64,000 bases of DNA, taken from the NCBI GenBank assembly GCA_014058105.1, contig JACGCM010000669.1, positions 4,216,001 to 4,280,000 of the forward strand, in the 5' to 3' direction. The position numbers and the translations under genes were made by a program. This DNA is from Kingdonia uniflora (Eukaryota > Streptophyta > Magnoliopsida > Ranunculales > Circaeasteraceae). Positions 33,184 through 45,060 of the stretch are shown here, piece by piece (the first letter of the stretch is position 1; the number at the start of each line of letters is the position of its first letter). Under the pieces are notes generated by a model, which was given only the letters and a program-made list of their open reading frames with translations, searched no databases and had not been told where the DNA came from.

Positions 33184-33329
33184 AGGGACCTTTTGCTATT
33201 TTGTTGGGTAGTTTAGATGGGTATATAAGGGTTTTGTAATTTTTGTTTGAATTGTAGTTTGTTGATTTGAATGAAATGACATTAGGGTTTGGTAATACGA
33301 CTATCGATTTATATTTCTGCACTGTGTAC

Positions 33330-33590
33330 AAGTAGGACTGTGAATGCTCGAGGTAAAATCTTGAATTGTCGAAGTAAAAATTGTAATCTGTCGAAGTAGA
33401 AGTTTGATTTATGGAAGTAAAATTCTAATTTGTGTATAGGAGGAATTCAGAATTGTTAAAGTAAAAAAATTATAATCTGTCGAAGTAGAAGGATGATCAG
33501 ACAAAGTAAAAAGTGTTATCTGTCGTGGTAAAAGTCTGATCTTTCGAAGTAATAAAGACATAAAATTTTGAGCTGTCGAATGCGCTGTAG
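33330..33590. repeat. Degenerate short repeats TGTCGAAGTARAA
   Basis: About eight diverged copies of a GTCGAAGTA(A/G)AA motif spaced 25-40 bp. Element C has a cleaner 27-bp minisatellite at a comparable position (53770-53935). 33600-34416 holds no recognisable exon. Confidence 0.6.
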
Positions 33591-34416
33591 ATTAAATGTT
33601 CGATATTTTTGGCAATCAAATTTGAGGTTATCTGTGGATGAATGTTCGAGACACAGTATAGTCGATTACTCGCATATGAAAAGTGTGTCGAAGGTTTATT
33701 GGATTTGACTTGTCGTACTGAAATCCTAGGCAGCTGGTCTGCCAGGATGGTACATGCTTCTGGGGCAATGTGCGATACAGGTAATCATGAATTTTGTCCT
33801 CGTTTTACAGAAAAGTTGGGATTTGATGTTGGGATTTGACTGGATGGCTTCGAGTGAGAATCAGAAGGTTCGAGAAGCTTTGAGTTTAAAGTCAAATCAG
33901 AGTGAGCGTGCGGTTTGCACGTGAGGGGTATGAGGGGTAAATATGTCAAAACTCATCTCAACCAAAAAGTCAGGGTAGTGGGGGAATGGCAATGATAGTG
34001 GTTTGGAAATCGAGGCAATTTTAGTTTTCTGTGAAGGTATATTAATGTAAAGGAAATAACCACTGTACAGTTCATAGAGAAAAACCAGATAGTGAGAGGG
34101 AGATAACATATGCCATTACCTCTGAAGCTTGAGAGTTGTTGTTGAAGTTGTTGCTGGGTACGGACTGACTTGCTGTTTCGAGTTTGCTTCTGCTACCACA
34201 GGTATGTTGATTGATCTCTGTTTATTTTTGTTTTGATTTTCCAACTGTATTCTGCAAGTAGAATCTTCTAGGTTGGCAGTTAAGAGATTATAATCGAGAA
34301 CAGGGGGAATTCGTGAGTCTGGGTTGTAGCCCATTTAAGGATTTTGAGGTTATTAACGTAAGGACTGAGTTTAGGATTAAGTTTTTGAATGTGTTTGCAT
34401 CTGTTGGAGAGGGTAG

Positions 34417-36678
34417 ATGAAAAATAGGTTACTGACACGTAATAGTCGAATATATCGATCTAATTGCGTGCCTTTTCTTCTGAAAGATAAGATGCGTATC
34501 CATCAAGCTTTGAGAATGAGGCTGACAGATGAAGAAGTCGAAGAAAATGATGCTAGTATTTATGGTTGTGCTTTGATGGATGGGGGTAGTGACTTAGAAG
34601 TGTTAGATATTGTAACCGATCCCCCTTTAGCCGTTGCAGTGCCGGCAGGTGGGGTTTCGACTACTAGACGTTGTAAGACAGTAGTAACTTAGGATAGTGA
34701 TGAAGAGGAGATAGGGGGAGGGGAGAGAAACGAGGGTAATGCTGGCCCTTCGGGTACTGAAAGGGATAAAGTAGAGCGGAGTGATCAAAGTGGGGATTCG
34801 ACTGAGTCGGATAAGGCCGAGGGTCCTATCTCGGCTAGGGATAAAAAGAGACTGGATCGATTTGCTACCAAGCTGGAGCTGTCGAAGGTGGGGGTAGCAT
34901 TACATGTAGTAGAAGCGGGGTGAACTTTCAAGTTAAACCCGCGAGAGGGTTTAATGGCGTACAGAGGCCAAATTTGATTGGGGATACAACATCCTCTCCG
35001 AAGGCTTGTGAAGGAGGTGTTAAATTTTTGAAAAGTTGTCACGGTTCAGATGAATGGAAATTTTTATAAGATGATGAGGGTAATAGAAGGTATGAATGTA
35101 TAATTGAGAAGTGATAATAGGGGTTTAATTGAGTGATACAACGTTGTATTATTCTACTCGAGGAAGGTAAATCAAAATGTTGAGACATACCATATCCAGT
35201 ATCTCCTAGAAAAGCCCTGGCTGTTTGATTTGTGTTCGACGGGTCGAGGGTGGAATAAAGATTTAATTGTGGTACTGGGTAATTTTGAGAATGTCGAAGG
35301 AGAAAGCTCTTATAGGTTGAATCATAGAGTCTATAACCCTTGTTAGTTTGTTGTCGAAGGTTTTATTTTGGTGTGTTGTTCGAATAAATAGTTATTATAT
35401 TTCTATTTTTTTGTAGGCCCGACTAACTAGTCTTGGGACAATCCGAGGGATTATATTGACGTTATACTCAATTTTGACGAGGAGTAGGTGGATTCTGTAT
35501 TCAGGAGTATTGGTATCAAGAGGAAGAGAAAGAAGAAGACTGATTCCCTACTTCGAAACGTACCCGTTACGCCGAAGCCATCAAAGAAGAGGAAGGGCGA
35601 AGGTGGTTCGAAAGTATTCAAAGAAATGGGGGAGGATAATTTGGCAAGGACAGTTCAGTATGCTCCAAAGGTAAAAGGTGCCTCAAAGCAAGCAGCGCCG
35701 GTACCCGAAGTGGGAAGTGGCTAGTTATGCTTCGAGACTGAGGCTGAGGCAGGTACCAAGACAAGCTGAGAAAGGGAAAGGTAGGATCATTCTCAAGGCT
35801 CTAAAGGTACAATAGATAAAGGTTGCATAGCGCAAAAGGCGTAGGGCGCTGGGGGTAGACGATGCAGATAATGAGGGCGAAGAGATAACGGAGGCTGAGC
35901 GACAAGACTGGGCTCTACCCAAGGCTTCTTTGATGGCAGAGCTTTGTGACGCTGACCCAGATGAAGCTTCGAAGTAGATGAGGAAGACTATGTATCAGGT
36001 AACTGTCAATTATTGCTTGCGAGATTCTAAATTTTTCTTAAGTGCTTTGTACCTCGATAAATGACGACGGTTCAAATACTCTAGCAGACGAATGTTTGGG
36101 CACAATCATACAACAAGGTGGTGAAAGTGAGAAAAAAGATGTTATGGAAGGCGCTTGACAGTTTAGAGCTTGCTCGAGGGACTGAGGCCTCGTTATTGTT
36201 TGAGAACAGAGTTTTGAAGCGAGATCTGGCGGCGATCACTGATTCTATAGATAAGAGGCTCGAGGGTAAATGGTATAATCAAGAGTATGTGTGTGTGACG
36301 AAGCTTGTTGCGAAGGATAAGGAAAAAGCAGAGCAGAAGGCGCGCTATCAAGCGCAGTTTGATAATGAATGTAGAGTTATTGTTAAACTGAAGGATTTCA
36401 TAGAGGATATGGGGTTTGACCCTGACACTTTAGAATGCCTCCCTGTTACCGAAGATCCTGTTGTTGAGGACTTTTTGCAGACGCATAAGAGAGAGGTGAA
36501 AGTTGATGTTACAGGGGTTGAAGGGGGCATGGAAACTCTTGTGGTCGAAGGTATTGATGTTGGGGCTATAACTGACGTAATTGCAGATGATGCAGGGTCG
36601 AGACCTTTGATTGTTGGTACTGAAGGTGTTGGTGTTGAAGAGCCTATTGGGGAAGAAGGTGCAACCGCGCCGATGTGA
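34417..36678 (+). pseudogene. Element B antisense gene: gypsy-type transposon domain plus coiled coil
   Basis: Multi-exon gene opposite to gag-pol. The first exon is Asp/Glu-rich (RMRLTDEEVEENDASIYG), then a diverged central domain around 35040-35330: VQMNGNFYKMMRVIEGMN and EKPWLFDLCSTGRGWNKDLI, matching the better copies in A (51081-51420) and C (57550-57800). A splice acceptor TTTTTTTGTAG at about 35415 starts a Lys-rich exon. An intron 35999-36087 (GTAACT ... CTAGCAG) joins to VWAQSYNKVVKVRKKMLWKA and a charged helical region (36118-36420). The C-terminus is acidic, stopping at 36676-36678. Several in-frame stops show decay. Confidence 0.65.
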
Positions 36679-37084
36679 GGTATTTGTATTGGAATGTCAT
36701 GCCTGTGCTTTTTTGATTTGTAGTTGGGTTGTAATATTTGAACAATGTTTGTCTTCCTTTGGAGTTGATTTTTGAACTTGTGATGGCCTTGAATTGTACT
36801 GATTTTGTTTGGTTTGTGGACTGCACTTGAAACTTATTGGTGTGAACTAGATCTGTATTGAAGTATTGTGCTAGATTCTTGATGTATGTTCTGATCATGA
36901 TTTAAATTAAGTGTTGCTGAAACTGCTTCTCTGATATTTATTATTCTGAAACTTCCTGCATGTGGTGGGATTATAGATATTTCTGTATACTTGTATCTGC
37001 CTATGCTGTAACTGCCAAATGATTGTAGAGTGATTAAATTCTGAAGAGCTTCGAAATGGTTGTGATACTTGGGCAGAACCAAGA
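36679..37084. other. 3' flank of element B antisense gene
   Basis: No gene seen; T-rich on the plus strand, consistent with untranslated 3' sequence before the tandem array. Confidence 0.45.
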
Positions 37085-37850
37085 GACTTGCTGGAGTTTG
37101 AAGGCCTAAGCCACAGCGAAGTGAGACGTGGTCACCCCCAACGCAATCCCGAGGGTCCGATCGGTCGACCATTCGTGCCGCTTGAGTCTGCTTGAATGTT
37201 GGGAGTTTAAAAATTTTCAAGGTCGCTCCCGAGTATCAATCGGGCCGAGTTTGACATGACACTTAGGAGATACCCATAAATTTACTGGACTTCAAAAACC
37301 TAAGCCACAGCGAAGCAAGACGTGTTCACCGCCAATGTATTCTCGAGGGTCCGGTCTTTCGACCAATAATGCCCCTCGAGTTTGCTCAAATGTTAGAAGC
37401 TTAAAAATTTCAAGGTTGCCTCCAAGGATCAGTCGGGGCTAGGGTTGACATGAAACTTAGAGGAAACCAAGAAATCGACTGGACTTCGAAGGCCTTAGCC
37501 ACAACGAAGCATAACTGTTCACCCCCAATGCATTCCCGAGGGTCCGGTCTTTCAACCATTCTTGCCCCTCAAGTTTGCCCAAAATTGGAGGTTTGAAAAT
37601 TTTAAGGTTGCCCCCAAGTATCAGTCGGGTCGAGGGTTGACATGATACTTAGAGTGAACCCAGAAATCGACTGGACTTCGAAGGCCTAAGCCACAGCGAG
37701 GCATAACTGTTCACCTCCAATGCATTCTCGAGGGTCCAGTCTTTCAACCATTCTTGCCCCACAAGTTTATTCAAAATTAGAGGTTTGAAAATTTCAAGGT
37801 TGCCACCAAGTATCAATCGGGTCGAAGGTCGGAGACGAAGTTAGGTGGAA
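37085..37850. repeat. Element B tandem array, about 193 bp by four
   Basis: (A/T)AGCCACA(G/A)CGA(A/G) anchors at 37108, 37302, 37496 and 37687 (spacing 194, 194, 191). Each unit also has CGAGGGTCC(G/A)GTC and AAGTTT(G/A). The array lies between the 3' ends of the antisense gene and of integrase. Confidence 0.93.
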
Positions 37851-39060
37851 AAAACAATTTATTGATTATTTTGTGTTTACATCAGTTGTACAAGGTTGAG
37901 GCCATGGCCTGTTATAGGAGACCACCTGCATTGTGTTCCACGGATTTGACAAAGGCTCTTCGTCTTCTGTTATTAAGTAATATGAGCATTTGTCTGTTTT
38001 ATCGTACACAACATAGGGTCCTTCCCAGGATTCAGCTAGCTTGCCGGCATTTCAAGACTTCGAGAATTGGTTGACACATCGATGTACCAGATCTCCGATG
38101 TTAAAACTTCATGGTCAAACTCCCTTGTTATAGGACTTCTGAAGTGATAAATGGTTACAGCCGAGGTTTGCGATGGCTCGGTCTCTTGCTTCATCGATCC
38201 ATAACATGTTGCATCCAAGTTTGACTTCGTTGTCTTCGTCTGGGAGGTCGGGATCTCGTGCGGGTACGTCGAATTGCGATGGAGCATAGCTTCGGTACCA
38301 TATGCTAGAAGGAAAGGGGTGTAACCTGTAGCTTTTCTTGGTATTGTTCGATAGGCCCAGAGGACATGTTGCAACTCATGAACCCATCGACCTTTCTTTG
38401 TATCGACTCTTTTCTTGAGACCGTCAACTATGGTTTTGTTGATTGCTTCGACTTGACCATTTCCTTGAGGATAATAAGGTGTTAAGTGTGAGAGGATGAT
38501 GTTGTGTTTTTTGAGGAAATATTTGACTTTGTTACCAACAAACTGTGGACCATTGTCACATCGAATCATATAAAGGCACCTGAAGCGTGTGATAATGTTT
38601 TCCCATAGAAACTTGATGACTTCTTCTTCTCTGGTTCGGTAAAAAGGTGCAGCTTCAACCCATTTGGTAAAATAGTCTATTGCAACAAGGATATTCTCTC
38701 AGCTGTCGGAGGCTTTAGGAAAAGGGCCAATAAGATCAATAGCCCATCTTATGAATAGCCAGGAGACTTGACTGAAATGGAGGTCTTGCGAAGGGCTGCG
38801 GATGTCGTGGGCATGACGTTGGCATTTGCCACAGTGTTTGGCATACTCTTCATCTTGTTTTTTCATGTTCGGCCAGAATAAACCTTGAGAAACGGCTCAA
38901 AGGGCCATAGAATGACCAATAGTATAAGCACCGCAGGTACCTTGATAGAGTTAGGCTAGAATTAAAGAGGCTTCGGCTTGAGATATACATTGAAGGAGGA
39001 CGTCATTTTGAGATTTGCGATGTAACTCATGTTTGTAGATAGTGTATCTACGACAGTTTT
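37851..39060 (-). pseudogene. Element B integrase
   Basis: The zinc-binding region near 38800-38960 reads YAKHCGKCQRHAHDI. The core has VAIDYFTKWVEAAP (first Asp, about 38660), IRCDNGPQFVG (second Asp, 38545-38575) and NGQVEAINKTIVDGLKKR (Glu, about 38440). All three catalytic residues are present. WAYRTIPRKATGYTPFLLAY follows. Stops interrupt the zinc region, and the frame is lost in the C-terminal domain toward 38036. Confidence 0.9.
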
Positions 39061-39620
39061 CTAACAACGATCGTTTGGCTTTGGGATCATCTGGGACGGT
39101 TGCATTGTAGAAGTAGTGGATTCGAGACTCTCGCCCCTAGTATTGATGGCATTGATTTCCATCTGGTCGATACTTGGGCGTTCGAGTGCTTCGATGTGGA
39201 GGGTTCAGGATTCTGATTGGCCTAACATAACTGCTATATAGGTGAGGGCATCTGCATGTCGGTTTTCTCCTCGAGGGTAATGAGTAATAGTAGATTTTTC
39301 ATGAAAATGGTCCATGCGCTGTCGAACGAAAAGAACATATTCAGCCATACGACCGTTGGCTTTATTTTTACCTGTGTAATGCCTCTAAACAAGTTGGGAA
39401 TATGTGAAAGCTGCAAGTTTTGGAATACCGAGGTCGAGGCCGTGGATCAAGGCTTTATACTCAGCTTTGCTAATAGAACATTTAAAGTTTAATTTGACGG
39501 CCTTTTCTATTTGATCATTGGTAGGAGTGACCAGGACTATTCCAATCCCTGAACCATTAGGTCCAGGGGATCCCTCTGTGAATAAACGTCAGCCGGTGTT
39601 GAGGTTTTATGGATCTGTTG
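39061..39620 (-). pseudogene. Element B archaeal-type second RNase H
   Basis: Minus-strand frames give GSGIGIVLVTPTND, LNFKCSISKAEYKALIHGLD and RMAEYVLFVRQRMDHFHEK, the signature layout of the additional RNase H found in Tat-lineage elements between the normal RNase H and integrase. An in-frame stop and several substitutions are present. Confidence 0.78.
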
Positions 39621-41022
39621 CTTTGGGTTGGTCATCTATTGAGTCGCCTTCATGTTCCTCCCAATCGACATCTTTGACCAGGAAGTCGGCAAGGAAATCT
39701 GCTACTATATGGCCTTTCTAGGATATCTTCTTCTCAAATGTAATTTCGTGTTCACCAAGATAAACAGACCACTGTTGCACTCATCTAGATTTCTCTATCT
39801 TGCTGAGCACTTCTCGAAGGTGGTAGCTTGTTATAACACGGATTGGGTAAGCTTGAAAATATGCTTTGAGCTTGCGGGTTGAGTAGACAAGGGTGAGGAG
39901 CAAATGCTCAAGTTTCAAATATCAAATTTCTGCGGGTATTAGAGTTTTACTGATGAAATATACAGGTTCATCGATGTTTGAGTCGAGTCGAATGAGAACT
40001 GAATTGATGGATGTGTCTGTAACTGCGAGGTATAAAGAAAGTGTGTCACCTTCGATAGGGGTGCTGATAATGGGTAGTCGACCAAGGTAAGTTTTGATTT
40101 TAAGGAAGGCCTATTCACATTCGGGTGTCCAGTTAATCTCAAGGTTGCTTTTCTTTTTTGCTTTGTGGACGTCGTGGTCACGTAAGAGAGAAAAGAGCCA
40201 AACACATCTATCTGAGGATTTGGAAATGAAACGGTTGAGGGCTGCTATCTTACCAGCCACTTTTTAGATGTCTTTTTTGGTTCGGGGCGAAGGCATATCG
40301 ATGAGGGCTCGAATATAGGTGGGGTCAATTTTGATACCTCGTTTGCTGATAAGGTGGCCTAAAAATTTACCAGACGAAACACCAAATTGGTATTTTTCTG
40401 GGTTGAGTTTCATGTTGTATGTTCGAAGTATCGAAAAGACTTCGGTTAGGTCCTGAATGTGGGACTATTTTTGGAGGCTCTTGCATAACATGTCGTCGAT
40501 GTAAACTTCGACCGACTTGCCAAGAAAGGGTTTAAACATGGTTGTAACAAGGCGTTGGTAAGTGGCTCCCGCATTTTTAAGGCCGAAGAGCATGATATTA
40601 AAACAGTAAAGGCCTTGTTCAGTAATAAATAAAGTTTTAAGTTGATCTTCGAGGAGAAGGGGTACCTGATTGCAACCCGGGGCTACGTCCATCATAGACA
40701 AATGCTCATGACCAGCAGTTGCATCAAGGAGTACTGAGATGATCGGGAGGGAGAAGCTACCCTTTGATATGTACTTGTTCAGGTTTGTAAAGTCGACAAA
40801 AATCTTGATCTTGCCATTCTTTTTGGGAACTGCAACAATGTTTGGTATCCAATCAGCATATTTTACTTCTCTGATGAAACCCGCAGCTATAAGCTTGTCT
40901 ACTTTGAGGTTTACTACTTCCTGAAGGTGTGTAGCCATGGTACGCTTCTTCTGTTTAACAGCTGTAGAATGGGGAACGAGATTGAGACGATGGCATGCCG
41001 AACTGGGGTCAACACCAGGCAT
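39621..41022 (-). pseudogene. Element B reverse transcriptase and RNase H
   Basis: 40465-41022 is an open RT frame: AAGFIREVKYADWIPNIVAV, FVDFTNLNKYISKGSFSLP, MMDVAPGCNQVPLL, FGLKNAGATYQRL and the catalytic YIDD. After a stop near 40464 the connection reads SKRGIKIDPTYIRALIDMPS. The RNase H follows (LYLAVTDTSINSVLIRLDS, LKAYFQAYPIRVITSYHLRE, QQWSVYLGEHEI). In the RT, MDV replaces the usual MMDAYSGY form but keeps its Asp. Confidence 0.92.
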
Positions 41023-41214
41023 CTCCTAAAACGTCCATGCAAAGGCGTCTTTGTTTGCTCGAAGGAAGTCTAAGAGCTTAAGGCGTTCTACCTCGTTTAA
41101 AAAGGCTCTAATGAATGTACCTCGACCAGGACTGTCGAGTTTAATATAAACAGTGGGTTCGATGGGTGAGGAGGTATTTGTCGAAGGTATGGGGATAAAA
41201 AGAGACAGTGATTG

Positions 41215-41739
41215 CTATAGGCGGCTGACAAGTCTCCGGGTCTGATCGATCTCCGGATGCTCACATGCACGGGCGAGATGTTGAGAGCTTTTTAAATTCC
41301 ATGTGCCCAAGGGGGTGGTAAAATGAAGGGTTTGATGATATGTCGTAGGAATGACACGTATGGCATGGAGCCAGTCGCGCCAGAGGATTCCGAGGTATTC
41401 TGATTTCTTGTCGGCGATAAGAAAACTGGCTTGAAGTGCGACTGGGCTGGTAGTAACTGGGAGGCTGATTCGGCCAACAACAACTTCTGTGGCCCCATTA
41501 AAACCTTTGAGTTTGACATTGGCAGCAAGGATGAGGTCAGTTTTCTTCATGGTTTGGACAGATTGGAGGAAAAGGACATTAGCTGCACTTCCTATGTTTA
41601 TGAGCATTGTGCGGAGGACGATGTTTTCGATCTTAATCATGATGACTAATGGATCGGAATGGGGAAAACGGACATGGGATGTGTCACAGTTGATGAAAGA
41701 GATGCCTTTGGGTTGAGGGGAGAGGTTTGATCCTAGCAA
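41215..41739 (-). pseudogene. Element B aspartic protease
   Basis: FINCDTSHVRFPHSDPLVIM precedes the active-site region RTMLINIGSAANVLF, where the expected LIDIGSSADVLF-type motif has Asn for the catalytic Asp. LKGFNGATEVVVGRI and ASFLIADKKSEYLGILWRDW complete the fold. The frame is open but the missing Asp should abolish cleavage. Confidence 0.85.
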
Positions 41740-43330
41740 GAGAGTGGGTAGCTTCTCCTAAAAAGTGAGTTTGTAGCATTCTTAGACACGCTTACGCTTG
41801 CTCTTGGAATGGCCGTTGTCGATGTTATTGACCTCGATAAAATATATTCGGTAGATATGCACCTTGGCCGGGTCGACAGCAGGGGTGGGTTGAGGTTTGA
41901 GGTACGACTCGTCAAGGTAGCTGGGAAGGTCGGCAACATACTAATGTAGGCAACCTGCTTTAAGGATGATTTTGAGAGAGTGTTGAAGGGCGAAGCATTT
42001 GTTGGTGTGGTGACAGTTATATTTGTGGTTGGCGCAGTAAGGTTTTCCTAGTTTGACCCTAATGAGGAAAGGGATATGCTAGATGGGGTCTGCCTGTATA
42101 TATGGTAGAAGAGTGCTGAAAGGGGCAGTAAGTGTAGGTAGGACTGGCTTTGGCCTTTTTCTGCAAGCTTCGGCATTATTGTCGATGTGAGGGCATTTGC
42201 AACTCTTAGTCTCCTGTGAGATGGGAGCAATCAGAGGTGTTGGAGTAAAAGGTGGGTTTTGTTGAGATTTATTAAAGTTGGTGGCTGAAGGTTGACCCTA
42301 TTTAAGGGATTCGTGGAAGCGCTCGAGGTCGATATAACCATTGACCTTTAGGAGCATCTTCTCGAAGGTCTGAGGTTTATGAAGGACCAGGTACTCTTTA
42401 ACGCGGCTATGATCTGGTAAAGCATTTGAGCACGTGAACACCGCATTCGCGCAATCAAGGTTCTCGACTTTTCGTAATTCATCGAGAAACTGCTTGGTGA
42501 AGGCTTCGAGGGTTTCACTGTAGGATTTTCTGAAATTGAACAAGGCATCGACTTTGACTTCTCTATCTTTGTTCGAGGCAAATTGAGCGATAAAAAGTTA
42601 TGACAGTTGCTCAATGCTCCAAATCGATACACTAGGGTGATTATGATACCATCGAAGGGGGCTGTCAGTGAGGCTGGTGGGAAAAGGCAGCATAGCAGGT
42701 AGTCGGCTGTATAATAGAAGCTCAGAGCATTTTGGAATTCGAGAATGTGGGATTTAGGGTCTGTGTTGTAGTATTTACGGAGTTTGAAAGCACAGAAATT
42801 GGGAGGTATCTCGATAGCGAGAAGTTGCATTTTTTGGTCAAAATCCTGTTGTACAACATAGGCAGGATGAGGAGGAGATTGAGGGATTCGAGGATGATGA
42901 GGTTGGATGTGTGGTAACTGTTCGGTACTGCACTCCCTGAGACATTCTCGAGCAGGGAGGCATTTGAGGTCTCTAGAGAATCGAAGGGTGGAGTCAGAGG
43001 AATCTTCTGTGGTGTAAATGTCGAGATAGAAAGAACCAATAAGGGGAATAGTGTGGGGAGCACCTTCGGCACCGATATAGACTATGGGTACTTCGGTATT
43101 TAGTAGGGGCCCTAGACGGGCGTGAACAGACACGCGCGATGGGTTTTTGCTTGGGATAGTCGAGCAGCGTCCAGAGGCTGTAGTCTCTACAGCTCACAGA
43201 CCGTGTCGCGTAACTTGTCAATCGCCCCGTTCTATCTGTCGGCATCGTCCAGGCGGCAGTTCCATTCGGCTTCAGACTCCAACCGGTGTTTTTCACGTTC
43301 CTGGTGAAGTTGTGCATGGTGGCGCTCCTC
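41740..43330 (-). pseudogene. Element B gag
   Basis: Frames shift repeatedly. 42348-43133 holds ARLGPLLNTEVPIVYIGAEG and PPNFCAFKLRKYYNTDPKSH with ILEFQNALSFYY, the conserved Tat gag core. 42298-42543 continues with FRKSYSETLEAFTKQFLDEL. A zinc-knuckle-like CANHKYNCHHTNKCF is readable near 42005-42050. Upstream (43130-43330) a Glu/Gln/Arg-rich coiled-coil start is visible with stops. Confidence 0.82.
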
Positions 43331-43488
43331 GGCTTGAGTAAATTATTGAGAAAGTAAGTCTATTTGGGCGACCACTCCATCGATAAAGTTGTCGGCATGG
43401 GTTGAACTTGACGGAGGGTGGGTGTCATTGAGAATAAATTGTTGAAATTGAGGACAAAAGGAGGGAAATAAAGAAGAGAGATTGGTAG
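43331..43488 (-). other. Element B leader and gag start
   Basis: Short stretch between primer site and gag core; a plausible frame (QFILNDTHPPSSSTHADNF) runs through with one stop. Confidence 0.5.
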
Positions 43489-43511
43489 GGCGGGAAGCAC
43501 AGATGGCGCTA
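43489..43511 (-). promoter_or_regulatory. Primer binding site of element B
   Basis: The minus strand reads TTTAGCGCCATCTGTGCTTC directly next to the LTR, a diverged form of the Tat-type TTTGGCGCCGTCTGTGGGAA. Confidence 0.75.
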
Positions 43512-43513
43512 AA

Positions 43514-44247
43514 TGTAGGAGACTAACTTCGTAACGAGGAGAGGTCATCTCTTACACCACGGGGTGTAATCTTTAATCAAAGGAATACAAGTACATAATC
43601 TAGAGCATGAATAATCAATAGACAATATACTTGCGTGGAGGCCTGGAATGTGACTCTCCACGACCTCTAATGAGGATTTTTAAGAGTGTTTATATTTCTG
43701 TCGAGTAGTCAAATGTTCGAGTACTGGGTTTTTACAGGGTGGTCGAAGGTATACTATAAAGGGGCAGGGGAGAGATTTTTCATAACCCCTCCTTGATTCC
43801 CATCTCACCTATATAGAACATAGGAAGCGTTGATTAACCAAGGTTAGGTCACATTTCAAGGGTACCATCCGGATATCCCAGAGTGGGTATGGGCACCAGA
43901 AATGTTGGAACTATCACTGTAATAGATGTTGGGTCTGTCTCTGTACTTTGATATTACAGCAGTGGTTGGGCCTGTCACTATAGCTGCAAGGACCAACAAT
44001 TGCACCATCTTGTCTAGTGAGCTGGCATTCTGTCCTGTCATACTTTGACCATGTGCATATATGGTCAAAGTATTTCTGCTGTGATATGGAGTTCATCTTT
44101 GATGCTTATTCAGAGTTGAGGCTTCATCTTCGGATTGTCTTTGGGAGGCTTGTCTGGGGATTGACTAAACTTTGAGACATTCGAGTAGGCTTCGAAGTAG
44201 CCTTCGAGTGTCTAACTGGGGTAGAAGGCTGCGAGTAGGCTCCTACA
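43514..44247 (-). repeat. Element B 5' LTR (734 bp)
   Basis: Plus-strand ends TGTAGGAG and CTCCTACA form a perfect 8-bp terminal inverted repeat. Aligns over its length to 30893-31630. Confidence 0.93.
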
Positions 44248-44252
44248 AAAGC

Positions 44253-45060
44253 CACCAGTAATGAGTACACCCAATGAAGGAGAAGAGCTCACCATATATC
44301 TTGTCGTTATTGATGAATCACTGAGTTCAGTCCTCATTCGACTTGATGAGAAGACAGAAAAACTTGTCTGCTTCATCAGTAAGACTCACACTCTGGCAGA
44401 AACACGGAATACTAGGATCGAAAAATAACTGTTAGCTCTTGTTTACACATTGTAAAAGTTAAAATAGTATTTCCAAGCTCACTTAGTTCGATTAATGGCA
44501 AATTATCCTTTGCGCGAAATCTTGCCCAAACGAGAGAAACCCATACAAGTTCAACAATGGTCAATAACTCTTGGTGAGCACAACATACGTTTTAAACCTG
44601 GCATTCAGAAAAAGGGCAAGAAGTAGCATATTTCCTTGCAGACTTTCCAGTAGATGATCCTAATTGGAAAGAAGATTATACCGACATAAATGAGGAACAG
44701 TTCGAGGAAAAATCTGATTGGATATCCAAGAAAGGTTAGCGTCGTCTAACTAACAGTTCTGCCAGACCGGCCGGGTTAGGTATCGACATCATTCTTATCA
44801 CGCCTTCCAATGACTGAATTAAAAAAGTAATCTGACTCAACTTCGAAGCCACCAACAATAAGACCGAATATGAGGCACTAATATACAGTCTGGATATGGC
44901 TCTGTAAATTAGAGTACCCGAATTATTTGTGTACATGGATTCTTTACTCATAGTGAACCATTATACAGACAAGTTTTAGAAAAATAGAAAAATGATTAAC
45001 TACGCTACAACATTAGCCGACAGAATGAATAGATTCAAAAGGGCTACCATCGAACTTTGC
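44253..45060 (+). pseudogene. Element A RNase H and archaeal-type RNase H
   Basis: Continues element A's frame after the B insertion: PPVMSTPNEGEELTIYLVVI, SSVLIRLDEKTEKLVCFISK, MANYPLREILPKREKPIQVQ and QWSITLGEHNIRF. The second RNase H runs from about 44745: PAGLGIDIILITPSND, LNFEATNNKTEYEALIYSLD and ELFVYMDSLLIVNHY. Its opening DGS motif reads NSS, so the first catalytic Asp is lost. Several stops. Confidence 0.86.

Larger units (their letters stand above)
30893..44247 (-). mobile_element. Tat-lineage Ty3/gypsy element B, complete but decayed (13.4 kb)
   Basis: LTRs are 30893-31630 and 43514-44247. The 5-bp target duplication AAAGC (30888-30892 and 44248-44252) is perfect and joins the two halves of element A's RNase H frame. 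Minus-strand order from the right: LTR, primer site, gag, protease, RT (YIDD intact), RNase H, archaeal-type RNase H, integrase. On the plus strand between integrase and the left LTR are a 193-bp tandem array and an antisense gene cluster (31885-36678). About 21 differences in the first 175 bp of the LTRs show it is old. Confidence 0.95.
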